Shown piece after piece: positions 8,832-15,943 of a stretch of DNA of 64,000 nucleotides. Position 1 is the stretch's first letter. Every line of letters begins with the position of its first letter. Below the pieces are notes generated by a model that saw only the letters and a program-made list of their open reading frames with translations, made no database searches and was not told where the DNA came from. This DNA is from Helicobacter pylori oki112 (GTDB lineage: Bacteria > Campylobacterota > Campylobacteria > Campylobacterales > Helicobacteraceae): NCBI RefSeq assembly GCF_000600085.1, contig NZ_CP006821.1:1302001-1366000 (forward strand). Reading direction: 5' to 3'. The position numbers and the translations under genes are program-made.

Positions 8832-11093
8832 TTACTTACGCTGTAAGGAGCGGTAAGTTACATTGGTTTTAGTGATCGGTGAAAAGTCTAATTCTAGCTT
8901 AACATAGTTATTTTCAAACACTCTTATAGGTTGGTTGGGATCGCCGGTGAGGATAGGGCGTCGTTGGTTGACGAATTGAAAGCCAATCCCAAAACAACGG
9001 ATTTTTTTATAAATCCCCACATTCCAGTTTAAGATCACATTATTTCTAATATCATAACCCACATCCGCGCTCATGGAAAAATAACCAAAGTCGTTGCTAA
9101 AACCCGCCTTTAAATAATCCGCAGGATTTTCTACAATGCTATTAATCCCACTGCTAAAATTGTTTTTTAAAAAATAGGAGAGGTTAAAGCTTAAAAACTT
9201 GCGTTGGTAATTGGCGTTCACGGAGATTTCTTCTAAGCGGTTTTGATAAAACGAATAAAAGACATTCCCAAAGATATTCAATCCTGTTAAGGGCGAAAAC
9301 CCGATCTTGCTCTCTAATGGCATTCTAAAGGGCGAAACTTTATCATCAAGATTGATGAGTTGCGATATTTTAAAATACAATAACTCTTGCCCCCCTAAGC
9401 CATAAAGGTATTGCGTTAGGGTTAAATCCACCGTCTTATTGCTCGCATTGCTAGGTAAAATGCTGCTAGGATTCCACACGGAGTCATACAAACGCCCTTG
9501 ATAATCATAATCTCTCAATAAAGGCGAAGTGTAGCTGTTTAAGGCTTGCGTGCTTAAAGCATACATGTTTTGAGAAAATAAGCCGTTTTTAAAGGTGTAA
9601 TAAGGGATGTTGAAAATCGCTTCTAGTTGGATCGTGTGGAAAAGCTTGTTGTATTCTCTGGCTAAATCCGTATTGACATACATGGAAAAATTTGAAGACA
9701 CAAAGTTCCCAAATTCCCTTGATTCATTAGGGATCGTAGGCACGAAGGAATTTTTAGATTGCATTAAAGCCACATTAGACAGTTGGAGATCGTTCCAAAG
9801 CCCTATAGACAAATACTTTTTAAACAAAGAAAATTGCAAGCCCACCGGCACGTTCAAAGCGTTTTGCACATAGCCATAACCAATCTCTCTTGCGGTGTTT
9901 CTAAACTGATAATCCACCGAATACAACAAATTTCTAAAATACAAAGAATTTAAATATTTATGGTATTGCAAATTAGGGACAGATTGGAAAGTGCGGTTAT
10001 TGTTGATTTTATTCAGGTTTAAAAAATACTTGATATTCAAGCCGTAATAATGATTTTCTGTTTGCAAATAGTAATTCGCCCTAGACATGTGCGTGGCGTC
10101 TGTGATACGCTTATTAACCTTTTCAAAACGCACATAGTCCAAATCGTTCATGTATAAAAAGTCAATGTAATGCCCGTTGTCAATATTAGACTTAAGATGA
10201 AAGTATTTTTGTAGAGTGTCCCTGCTAGAGCTTAAAAATTCAAACCCATAGATATTTTGATTCCTCAAATCATAGCGTTTGACGTATTGAGTGTAATTCC
10301 TAAAATAGCGCGCGTTGAATAAAAACCTGTCGTTTTTAGAGTTGATGTAGCGCGCTTCAAAATTCAAGCCAAAACCCCTTTTATAGCGGATTTGTGGGGT
10401 AAAGGTCATATCCCATGAGTTTTTGGGGGCTAAATAAAAGGGTTGCAAATAAATAAAGCCGTCTAAGTTGGAAGTACCAAACTCAGGGTATAAAAACCCG
10501 GTCGTTCTTTTATTGCTAGTGGACATGAAAATATAGGGCAAATACAATACAGGAATATCACCGACATAGATCTTAGGATTCCACATAGACAAATGCGATT
10601 TTTGCATGTTGAATGAGCCTGAAGTCGCATTGACATGCCAAATGGGGTTATCAATGCTACACCCTGAAGCGCTCATGTTTTTCACCTTATATTTTTGATC
10701 CTTCCCGCTAGCAATATCCGCGCTCACCCAAATCCCGCTCACGCTGTCTTGGACATAAAAGGGGAAAATGATTTCATATTTTTCATTCAAGCTCAATTTC
10801 ACATAATCGGTTTTAACGAGTAAGCCCTCGCCCCTATAAACCTTGATATTCCCCTCTAATAACGCTTCTTTAGTCTTGGTATCATAACGCACCTTGTCCG
10901 CTAAAATATACACATCATAATTCAATAAGATCGCATTCCCTGATGCGGTTATCACATTGTCTTTAGCGCTCACTTTATCCGCAAGGATTTCAAAAATCTT
11001 ATGGTTTTGTTTGTCAAATCGTTGCATAGCGATTTCTTTAGCCTCTAATGCACCCAACAAAAAAAAGACCGCCAAATACAACCAATAAATCAT
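8832..11093 (-). CDS. lptD: LPS-assembly outer-membrane protein LptD (Imp/OstA)
   Basis: A 753-residue protein with an N-terminal signal peptide (IYWLYLAVFFLLGALEAKE). A periplasmic OstA/jellyroll domain follows at about 30-150 (for example ITASGNAILLNYDVYILADKVRYD). The rest, about 200-753, is a beta-barrel with many alternating aromatic strands. LptD receives lipopolysaccharide from the periplasmic bridge and inserts it into the outer leaflet; in H. pylori it was studied as Imp/OstA for solvent and drug tolerance. It starts 2 bases after the RDD gene and lies in the same operon as pnp. The barrel domain shows the sequence divergence usual for epsilonproteobacteria. Confidence 0.9.
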   Translation of the reverse strand: MIYWLYLAVFFLLGALEAKEIAMQRFDKQNHKIFEILADKVSAKDNVITASGNAILLNYDVYILADKVRYDTKTKEALLEGNIKVYRGEGLLVKTDYVKLSLNEKYEIIFPFYVQDSVSGIWVSADIASGKDQKYKVKNMSASGCSIDNPIWHVNATSGSFNMQKSHLSMWNPKIYVGDIPVLYLPYIFMSTSNKRTTGFLYPEFGTSNLDGFIYLQPFYLAPKNSWDMTFTPQIRYKRGFGLNFEARYINSKNDRFLFNARYFRNYTQYVKRYDLRNQNIYGFEFLSSSRDTLQKYFHLKSNIDNGHYIDFLYMNDLDYVRFEKVNKRITDATHMSRANYYLQTENHYYGLNIKYFLNLNKINNNRTFQSVPNLQYHKYLNSLYFRNLLYSVDYQFRNTAREIGYGYVQNALNVPVGLQFSLFKKYLSIGLWNDLQLSNVALMQSKNSFVPTIPNESREFGNFVSSNFSMYVNTDLAREYNKLFHTIQLEAIFNIPYYTFKNGLFSQNMYALSTQALNSYTSPLLRDYDYQGRLYDSVWNPSSILPSNASNKTVDLTLTQYLYGLGGQELLYFKISQLINLDDKVSPFRMPLESKIGFSPLTGLNIFGNVFYSFYQNRLEEISVNANYQRKFLSFNLSYFLKNNFSSGINSIVENPADYLKAGFSNDFGYFSMSADVGYDIRNNVILNWNVGIYKKIRCFGIGFQFVNQRRPILTGDPNQPIRVFENNYVKLELDFSPITKTNVTYRSLQRK

Positions 11094-11095
11094 GA

Positions 11096-11575
11096 TTAAA
11101 ACAACACCAAAAGACTTTTGCTTTTTTCTTCATGCCACGCCCTATGATAGGGATTTTTAAACACCCCAAACCATAAAAAGGGGCATAGAAAAACCACGAT
11201 CTTTAACCCTAAACGCTTCAATAAAATAGCCCTACTGGGGCAATCTGCTAAATAAATATCAATGATCTTAATCCTAAAAACCAGTTTAGCCAAACTCATC
11301 TTGCACAAACACACAAAAAAGATTTCATAAACGCCATACAAGATGATAAAACTCACTATGACAAACACGCTGTAATAAATGGGGTTAGCTAGCCAATATA
11401 AAGAATGCAAAAAATCGCATGCGTCTAAAAGATCGCTCAATAAAAACGCCACTAACAAACCATCGGTTAAAAACGCTAAGATGCGCCAATACAAGGGGCA
11501 TAAACGCATTTTTTCACGCATAAGGAGTGTTTCTATGATTTCGGTTTCTTCTTTTTCTAAATTTGGAGAGTGCAT
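11096..11575 (-). CDS. RDD-family membrane protein
   Basis: A 159-residue protein with an N-terminal acidic stretch (EKEETEIIETLL). It then has three or four hydrophobic segments, with the RDD-like pattern WRILAFLTDGLLVAFLLSD at about 30-48. A conserved-looking middle region (MSLAKLVFRIKI) follows, typical of the family, in which it joins two membrane helices. The function of RDD proteins is largely unknown; ion exchange has been shown for some. It is the first gene of the RDD-lptD-PRTase-pnp cluster. A second RDD protein lies at 51681-52145. Confidence 0.7.
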   Translation of the reverse strand: MHSPNLEKEETEIIETLLMREKMRLCPLYWRILAFLTDGLLVAFLLSDLLDACDFLHSLYWLANPIYYSVFVIVSFIILYGVYEIFFVCLCKMSLAKLVFRIKIIDIYLADCPSRAILLKRLGLKIVVFLCPFLWFGVFKNPYHRAWHEEKSKSLLVLF

Positions 11576-11587
11576 TCAAAAACAAAC

Positions 11588-11611
11588 AAGACAAACTCTT
11601 TGGTTTGTCTT
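11588..11611 (-). terminator. intrinsic terminator after purD
   Basis: On the minus strand AAGACAAAC and GTTTGTCTT form a perfect 9-bp stem with a 6-nt loop, followed by the T-rich run GTTTGTTTTTG. It lies in the 48-base gap between the purD stop and the RDD gene and should end the 6S-purD transcript. Confidence 0.75.
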
Positions 11612-11623
11612 AAACTTTAACCT

Positions 11624-12898
11624 TTAAGAATATTCTTTCAAATCTAACACCTTAAAACCAATATCCTTGCGATAAAACATGCCTTCAAAATGCACCTTTT
11701 GAGCGATTTCATAAGCATGATTTCTGGCTTCTAATAAGGATTTTCCTCTGCCAATGGCAAAGATCACCCTCCCCCCACTGCTTTCAAACACGCCATTATC
11801 CTGCTCCACCTCCCCTAAAATCAAATGACCCTTTTTTTCATCAACCGGATCAATATAAAGGGTTTGCTTGGGCGAAGAGCTAGTGGGGTAATTCCTAGAA
11901 ACAAGCGCCACACTCATCACAAATTCTTTAGAAAACACCAATTCAAGAGAATGTAATTCCCCTTTGGCTGTGGCCAAACACAAATCTAAAAGCGAGCTTT
12001 CTAAAAGGGGTAAAATCGTCTGGCATTCAATATCTTTAAAACGCACGCTAAAATCCAATAAATACGGCTCTAAAACGCCCTTTTCTTCTATGATTACAAT
12101 TTCAGCGAGTAAAACCCCTTTAAAAGGCGTGTTGTCAGCCTGAAGTTTCTCTAAAGTGGGTTTAAAGATATGATTTTTTATTTTCTCTTCTAATTCATTA
12201 GAGAAAAAGTTTGCAGGAGCGATGGCCCCCATACCTCCTGTATTGACCCCGTTATCCCCCTCTAATAAGCGTTTGTAGTTTTGGCAAAAGGGCAACAAGA
12301 TAAAATCATCATTGGCTATGAGCGCTGTAACTGAAAGCTCAAACCCCTCTAAAAAAGGCTCTATGATCACAGGCTCATTGCTCTGTTTGAAAGCGTCTTC
12401 AAGGATTTTTATCGCTTCTTCTTGTTGATGGACAATGCTTGTGTTTTTATTCAACGCTTTAATCACTAAAGGGAAGGAAGCGTTTTGAATGTAATTGAGA
12501 GCTTCTTTTAAATCGTTTGTTTCAAAGTAAGACGCGCTTTTGATACCGCACTCTTTAACAAAAGCCTTCATATAGCTTTTAGAAACCTCTAACTTAGCCG
12601 CTTCTTTAGAAGCCCCAAACACTAAAATCCCCGCTTTTTCTAGCATCTCTGTAAGCCCTAAAATCAAAAGCTCTTCTTCTGAAATGATGGCTAAATGGAT
12701 CTGCTTTTTCAGGGCTAATTCCACGATATGCTCGTAATGTTCGCATTCCAGATTCTCGCCTAAATCTTGAGTGCCACCATTACCCAAACAAAAATACAAA
12801 GCATTCACTCGCTCATCTTGCTGAAGCCTTTGAGCCAAAGCATACTCTCGCCCCTTATTCCCCACAATTAAAACATTATAGCTGTTGTTATCTTTCAT
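11624..12898 (-). CDS. purD: phosphoribosylamine-glycine ligase
   Basis: A 424-residue ATP-grasp enzyme joining glycine to 5-phosphoribosylamine in purine synthesis. The N-terminal Rossmann-like part opens with VLIVGNKGREYALAQRL. The ATP-grasp core includes EPFLEGFELSVTALIANDD, and GDNGVNTGGMGAIAP is the substrate-contacting motif of PurD. The frame is open for 23 more codons upstream, but those codons overlap the 6S RNA, and the family N-terminus starts at MKDNNSYNVLIVG, so I use ATG 12898. H. pylori lacks much of the de novo purine pathway, which makes the retained purD notable. Confidence 0.9.
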   Translation of the reverse strand: MKDNNSYNVLIVGNKGREYALAQRLQQDERVNALYFCLGNGGTQDLGENLECEHYEHIVELALKKQIHLAIISEEELLILGLTEMLEKAGILVFGASKEAAKLEVSKSYMKAFVKECGIKSASYFETNDLKEALNYIQNASFPLVIKALNKNTSIVHQQEEAIKILEDAFKQSNEPVIIEPFLEGFELSVTALIANDDFILLPFCQNYKRLLEGDNGVNTGGMGAIAPANFFSNELEEKIKNHIFKPTLEKLQADNTPFKGVLLAEIVIIEEKGVLEPYLLDFSVRFKDIECQTILPLLESSLLDLCLATAKGELHSLELVFSKEFVMSVALVSRNYPTSSSPKQTLYIDPVDEKKGHLILGEVEQDNGVFESSGGRVIFAIGRGKSLLEARNHAYEIAQKVHFEGMFYRKDIGFKVLDLKEYS

Positions 12899-12921
12899 GT
12901 CTTCCCTAAAATGCGGTCGTT

Positions 12922-13104
12922 TAAAACCCAGATGACCGCTACTTTTACATGCGCATAAGTTCAACAAACCTACACTAATAAGGCTAGGAGGATTTTCTTA
13001 GGGGCAGATTTAAAAAATGCCATCACACAAAAACCACTACCTTAGCCTAACTTATTTTTTCAACGAACTTGCCATCAATAAGAAACACGAATCATCTAGG
13101 CGAT
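12922..13104 (-). ncRNA. ssrS: 6S RNA
   Basis: A minus-strand TATAAT at 13117-13112 would start a transcript near 13104. The 5' segment GCCTAGATGATT (13101-13090) pairs with GGTCATCTGGGT (12937-12926) as a 12-bp closing stem. Inside it, AAGTTC pairs with GAACTT and AATAAG-TTAGG with CCTAG-CCTTATT, giving a long unbranched rod of about 180 nt with internal bubbles and a T run at the 3' end. That is the size and shape of 6S RNA, which sequesters the sigma-70 polymerase holoenzyme, and epsilonproteobacterial 6S RNAs are known to lie just upstream of purD. The 3' end is about 24 bases before the purD start. Confidence 0.75.
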
Positions 13105-13111
13105 GCTTACA

Positions 13112-13117
13112 ATTATA
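13112..13117 (-). promoter_or_regulatory. -10 box of the 6S RNA promoter
   Basis: A perfect TATAAT on the minus strand, about 8 bases upstream of the inferred 6S RNA 5' end and inside an A/T-rich stretch. It may also drive purD by read-through. Confidence 0.6.
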
Positions 13118-13279
13118 CTTAAATTTTAAAGAAATTCCATGCAAAACTATACAGCATAAAAAACACAATCAAAAAATAGAAAACGAGAGAAGTTATAGTC
13201 GTGGGTATGGGCGTTAAGGTTTCAATTGCGTTCAAATTTCTAATTTTTTGCTCTTAATCTTTTAGAAAAAATTCAAATT

Positions 13280-13660
13280 CTAAGGATCTATCTTTTCGTT
13301 AGGATTATTGGAGCGATTGGTTTTATCGCATTTAAATGAAAAATTTTTGCCGTCAAACTTTCTGAGAACAAGACCTGATTGTTTGCACAATTCCAATGCT
13401 TTATTAAGCTTTTGATTTCTTATCTCTTCCAATTGTTTAATATTCGTATCAAGATAGGCTTCATAGGTTTCTTCTGTCATTATAATTACTCCAAATGTTA
13501 AAATACTATAGCCTTTATTTTGATAATAGGTTTTAAGTGCAACAAAGATCACTAAAGCATAAACACCTAAAAGCGCCAATAACCAAAGAGTTATTTTACT
13601 TGTTATGGATAATGCTTTTTTCACTTCAATACCTAAACATAGGATTATCAAAATAATCAA
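13280..13660 (-). CDS. unknown small membrane-anchored protein, C-terminal FSFxCD motif
   Basis: A 126-residue protein I do not recognise. One strong hydrophobic helix (LWLLALLGVYALVIFVAL, about 26-43) is preceded by KK and followed by a polar helical region and the C-terminal motif LRKFDGKNFSFKCDK. The same motif ends the neighbouring protein (LKKFDNTNFSFECDE), so the pair shares a domain. The frame overlaps the upstream gene by 35 bases; an internal start near the VKKALS segment would shorten the overlap, so the exact start is uncertain. It probably lies in the inner membrane with the C-terminus outside or inside; orientation cannot be fixed. Confidence 0.55.
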   Translation of the reverse strand: MIILIILCLGIEVKKALSITSKITLWLLALLGVYALVIFVALKTYYQNKGYSILTFGVIIMTEETYEAYLDTNIKQLEEIRNQKLNKALELCKQSGLVLRKFDGKNFSFKCDKTNRSNNPNEKIDP

Positions 13661-14075
13661 ACATTTTAGTATTGTTTTGTGGCTGTGTATTTTGATGATT
13701 GGAGTTAAGAATGTTGTTTGTAGGGTTTTCTAAGGGCTTTTTTGTAGCCGGCTCATCGCATTCAAACGAAAAATTGGTGTTATCAAATTTTTTAAGAACA
13801 CGATTTTGTTGTTTGCAAAATTCTAAAAACTTTTGAAAATTCTCTTGAGATTTTTTTTCTTGCTCTTCTTTTTGCCTACGCTGTTCTTTAAGATTTTTTT
13901 CTCTTAAAATTTCAGTATCTCTTTTAACTTCTGCTTCTTTTAATCCAATATTGCTAAGTTTTTTAAACTTAATACAATTTTCAAGAGATTTAAATAAAGA
14001 AAGACATAAAGAATCTTCAATTTCTAATCCATCTAGTTGCTTGCCAATTTTATACTGAAACCAAATATTATCCAT
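13626..14075 (-). CDS. unknown charged protein, coiled coil and FSFxCD motif
   Basis: A 149-residue soluble-looking protein with no signal peptide. Residues about 45-85 are rich in E, K, R and Q (REKNLKEQRRQKEEQEKKSQ) and should form a coiled coil. The motif FCKQQNRVLKKFDNTNFSF follows near residue 86, and the tail is rich in asparagine, glutamine and proline. It starts at ATG 14075 with AAGGAAT at good spacing and a TAGAAT candidate -10 box about 35 bases upstream. The shared C-terminal motif with the next gene suggests an ancient tandem duplication. The function is unknown. Confidence 0.6.
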   Translation of the reverse strand: MDNIWFQYKIGKQLDGLEIEDSLCLSLFKSLENCIKFKKLSNIGLKEAEVKRDTEILREKNLKEQRRQKEEQEKKSQENFQKFLEFCKQQNRVLKKFDNTNFSFECDEPATKKPLENPTNNILNSNHQNTQPQNNTKMFDYFDNPMFRY

Positions 14076-14519
14076 GTGTAATTCCTTGTGAGAAATTATT
14101 ATTCTACCAAAAACAATAAGACAAAAATTCTAGCCATCTCTAATTTTAATACCCCATTAAACTTAATGAAACCTAAACTCAACGAAACCAAAACCCAACA
14201 TAAATATTACTAAAAAGATTTTTTCTAAAGATCTCACCACCAACAAAGCGATAACTCGCAATTCAATCTTAAGCTTCATCTGCAACCATACAATCTTTAG
14301 CAATCAAGCCATCTGTTATGATTAGACATGAATTTAGATTTTATTTTTAATAGTAAAACTCATTCCCCCTACAACCCCAAACTAAACCCCCTAACCCTAA
14401 AGAGCGCTTTTTTAAGAAGTTATCATTTAACTAGCGTCAAAATCTTTTATATTTTATTATAAAAAACGCTTTTAGTATTTCTTAAAATATTATCACTCAA
14501 TAGGAAATCCTTTACTGAT
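14076..14519. other. 444-base spacer with short open frame and dispersed repeat
   Basis: No long gene is visible. A 44-codon plus-strand frame starts at ATG 14330 (MNLDFIFNSKTHSPYNPK...) without a clear Shine-Dalgarno. Its second half lies in the repeat element at 14359-14448, which has a diverged copy at 36186-36270. The right end, near 14455, is A/T-rich with TATAAT-like sequence on the minus strand. The left end holds the promoter of the 149-residue gene. Confidence 0.5.
14359..14448 (+). repeat. dispersed degenerate repeat, copy 1
   Basis: This about 90-base stretch matches 36186-36270 in the same orientation, with conserved blocks CCCCCTA, GCTTT, TAAGA, TTAACT and AGCGTCAA in the same order and similar spacing. 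Short insertions and deletions separate the blocks. Neither copy has an intact gene. The identity of the element is unknown to me. Confidence 0.5.
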
Positions 14520-15206
14520 TTATTTCAACCTTTCTTTATACGCCGCTTCCAAACTGCTATACCCTTTTTTCAATTCTCCCACACCCCCAAAAGCCACCAC
14601 TTTAGCTTCTTTTAAAAAAATCGCGCTGTCTAAATACTTTTCCACATCCACCACCAAATGCGTAGAGACTAGCAAACTTGCGTTTTGGCTAAACTCCTTA
14701 GCGATTAACTCAAAAATCTCTTCTCTTGCAATAGGGTCAATCCCAGCCACCGGCTCATCAAAAAGATATAAAGAAGCGTTTCGTGATAGGGTTAAAATCA
14801 GCTGTAATTTTTCCCTCATGCCTTTTGAAAGGGCTTTAAACTCTCTTTTTAAAGGCACGCTGAAGCGTTTGAGTAAATCTAGGGCTTTTGATGAATCAAA
14901 ATCGCTGAAAAAATCCTTGTAAAAAGCGATCGCTTTTAAAGGCGTTAATTTAGGATCTAAAAAATCGCCATCGCTTAAAAACGCCACGCTTTTTTTAGTC
15001 TCTATGCCGATCTTTTGATTTAAAATTTTTACTTCCCCTTGATAGTTCAAATTCAATCCGGCTAAAATCTTTAACAGAGTGGTTTTACCCGCCCCATTAG
15101 GGCCTAAAAGCCCTATAAATTGCTGTTTGGGCAGTTTCAAATTGATATTGTCTAACGCTTTTAAACTCCCATAGGTTTTAGTCAAATTCTCTATTTCTAC
15201 TAGCAT
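14520..15206 (-). CDS. ABC transporter ATP-binding protein
   Basis: A 228-residue stand-alone ATPase subunit. Walker A is GPNGAGKTT (about 34-42). The signature region reads ALSKGMREKLQLIL, a variant of LSGGQ found in export-type ATPases. Walker B is LYLFDEPVAGID and the switch histidine sits in LLVSTHL. The sequence resembles ABC-2 type drug/lipid exporters (YhcG/CcmA-like). It overlaps the end of uppS by 7 bases, and no membrane partner is encoded next to it. The substrate is unknown. Confidence 0.8.
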   Translation of the reverse strand: MLVEIENLTKTYGSLKALDNINLKLPKQQFIGLLGPNGAGKTTLLKILAGLNLNYQGEVKILNQKIGIETKKSVAFLSDGDFLDPKLTPLKAIAFYKDFFSDFDSSKALDLLKRFSVPLKREFKALSKGMREKLQLILTLSRNASLYLFDEPVAGIDPIAREEIFELIAKEFSQNASLLVSTHLVVDVEKYLDSAIFLKEAKVVAFGGVGELKKGYSSLEAAYKERLK

Positions 15207-15904
15207 TTTAATTCCCCGAATTTGCGCACTCTTTTGTAAAAATCGCTAATGATATTTTCTAAATCTTTAGGGGTGAAATCAGGCCATAAAATCGGCGTGA
15301 AAAACAATTCCGCATAGCTGGACTGCCACAATAAAAAATTAGACAAGCGCATTTCCCCCCCTGTTCGTAACAACAAATCCACTTCCGGCAAATCGCGCGT
15401 GTCTAAACGATTAGAAATTTCATTTTCTAAGCTTTCTAAAGGGTTTATATGGCTAGGCGGGCTTTCTAGCAAGCTTTTAAACGCCCTTGAAAGTTCGTTT
15501 TTAGATCCGTAATTGAGAGCTAAAACTTGCGTAAAATCCTTAAAATGCCTGGTATCGTTTTCAAGCTGCAAGATCGTGTCTCTCAATTCTTGAGAAAAGC
15601 CCTCTAAATCCCCTATCGCCCTGAAGCGTATGTTATTATCCAAATAAGTGGATCGCTCATCTTTAAGGTATTTTTTAAGCATTTTCATCAAAAAATCCAC
15701 TTCACTTTTAGGGCGTTTCCAATTTTCCGTAGAAAAAGCGTATAAAGTCAAGCATTCTAGCTTATGGTTAGCGCACCAGATCGTGATGTCTTTAAGGGTT
15801 TTTACGCCCTTTTTATGCCCATAAGCCCTAGCTTTATTCTTTAATTTAGCCCACCTGCCATTACCATCCATAATAATGGCAAGGTGTTTGAGAGTGTTAT
15901 CCAA
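15200..15904 (-). CDS. uppS: undecaprenyl diphosphate synthase
   Basis: A 234-residue cis-prenyltransferase that condenses eight isopentenyl diphosphates onto farnesyl diphosphate to make the carrier lipid for peptidoglycan and O-antigen. The N-terminal LAIIMDGNGRWAK holds the catalytic aspartate and phosphate-binding motif. YAFSTENWKRP and the C-terminal DLLLRTGGEMRLSNFLLWQ are the other family signatures. The length is normal. It overlaps the downstream ABC ATPase gene. Its product is the lipid on which Wzk, encoded at the start of the window, carries O-antigen. Confidence 0.95.
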   Translation of the reverse strand: MDNTLKHLAIIMDGNGRWAKLKNKARAYGHKKGVKTLKDITIWCANHKLECLTLYAFSTENWKRPKSEVDFLMKMLKKYLKDERSTYLDNNIRFRAIGDLEGFSQELRDTILQLENDTRHFKDFTQVLALNYGSKNELSRAFKSLLESPPSHINPLESLENEISNRLDTRDLPEVDLLLRTGGEMRLSNFLLWQSSYAELFFTPILWPDFTPKDLENIISDFYKRVRKFGELKC

Positions 15905-15943
15905 TGCCTTTACCCTTTAAAGAAAGTCTTTAATTATACACCA

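Noticed and set aside
12899..12967. A 23-codon N-terminal extension of purD
   Set aside because: It overlaps the 3' end of the 6S RNA, and the purine-enzyme family starts at the ATG at 12898.
13017..13217. A 66-codon plus-strand frame upstream of purD
   Set aside because: It lies antisense over the 6S RNA, has a low-complexity, lysine-rich sequence, and no Shine-Dalgarno.
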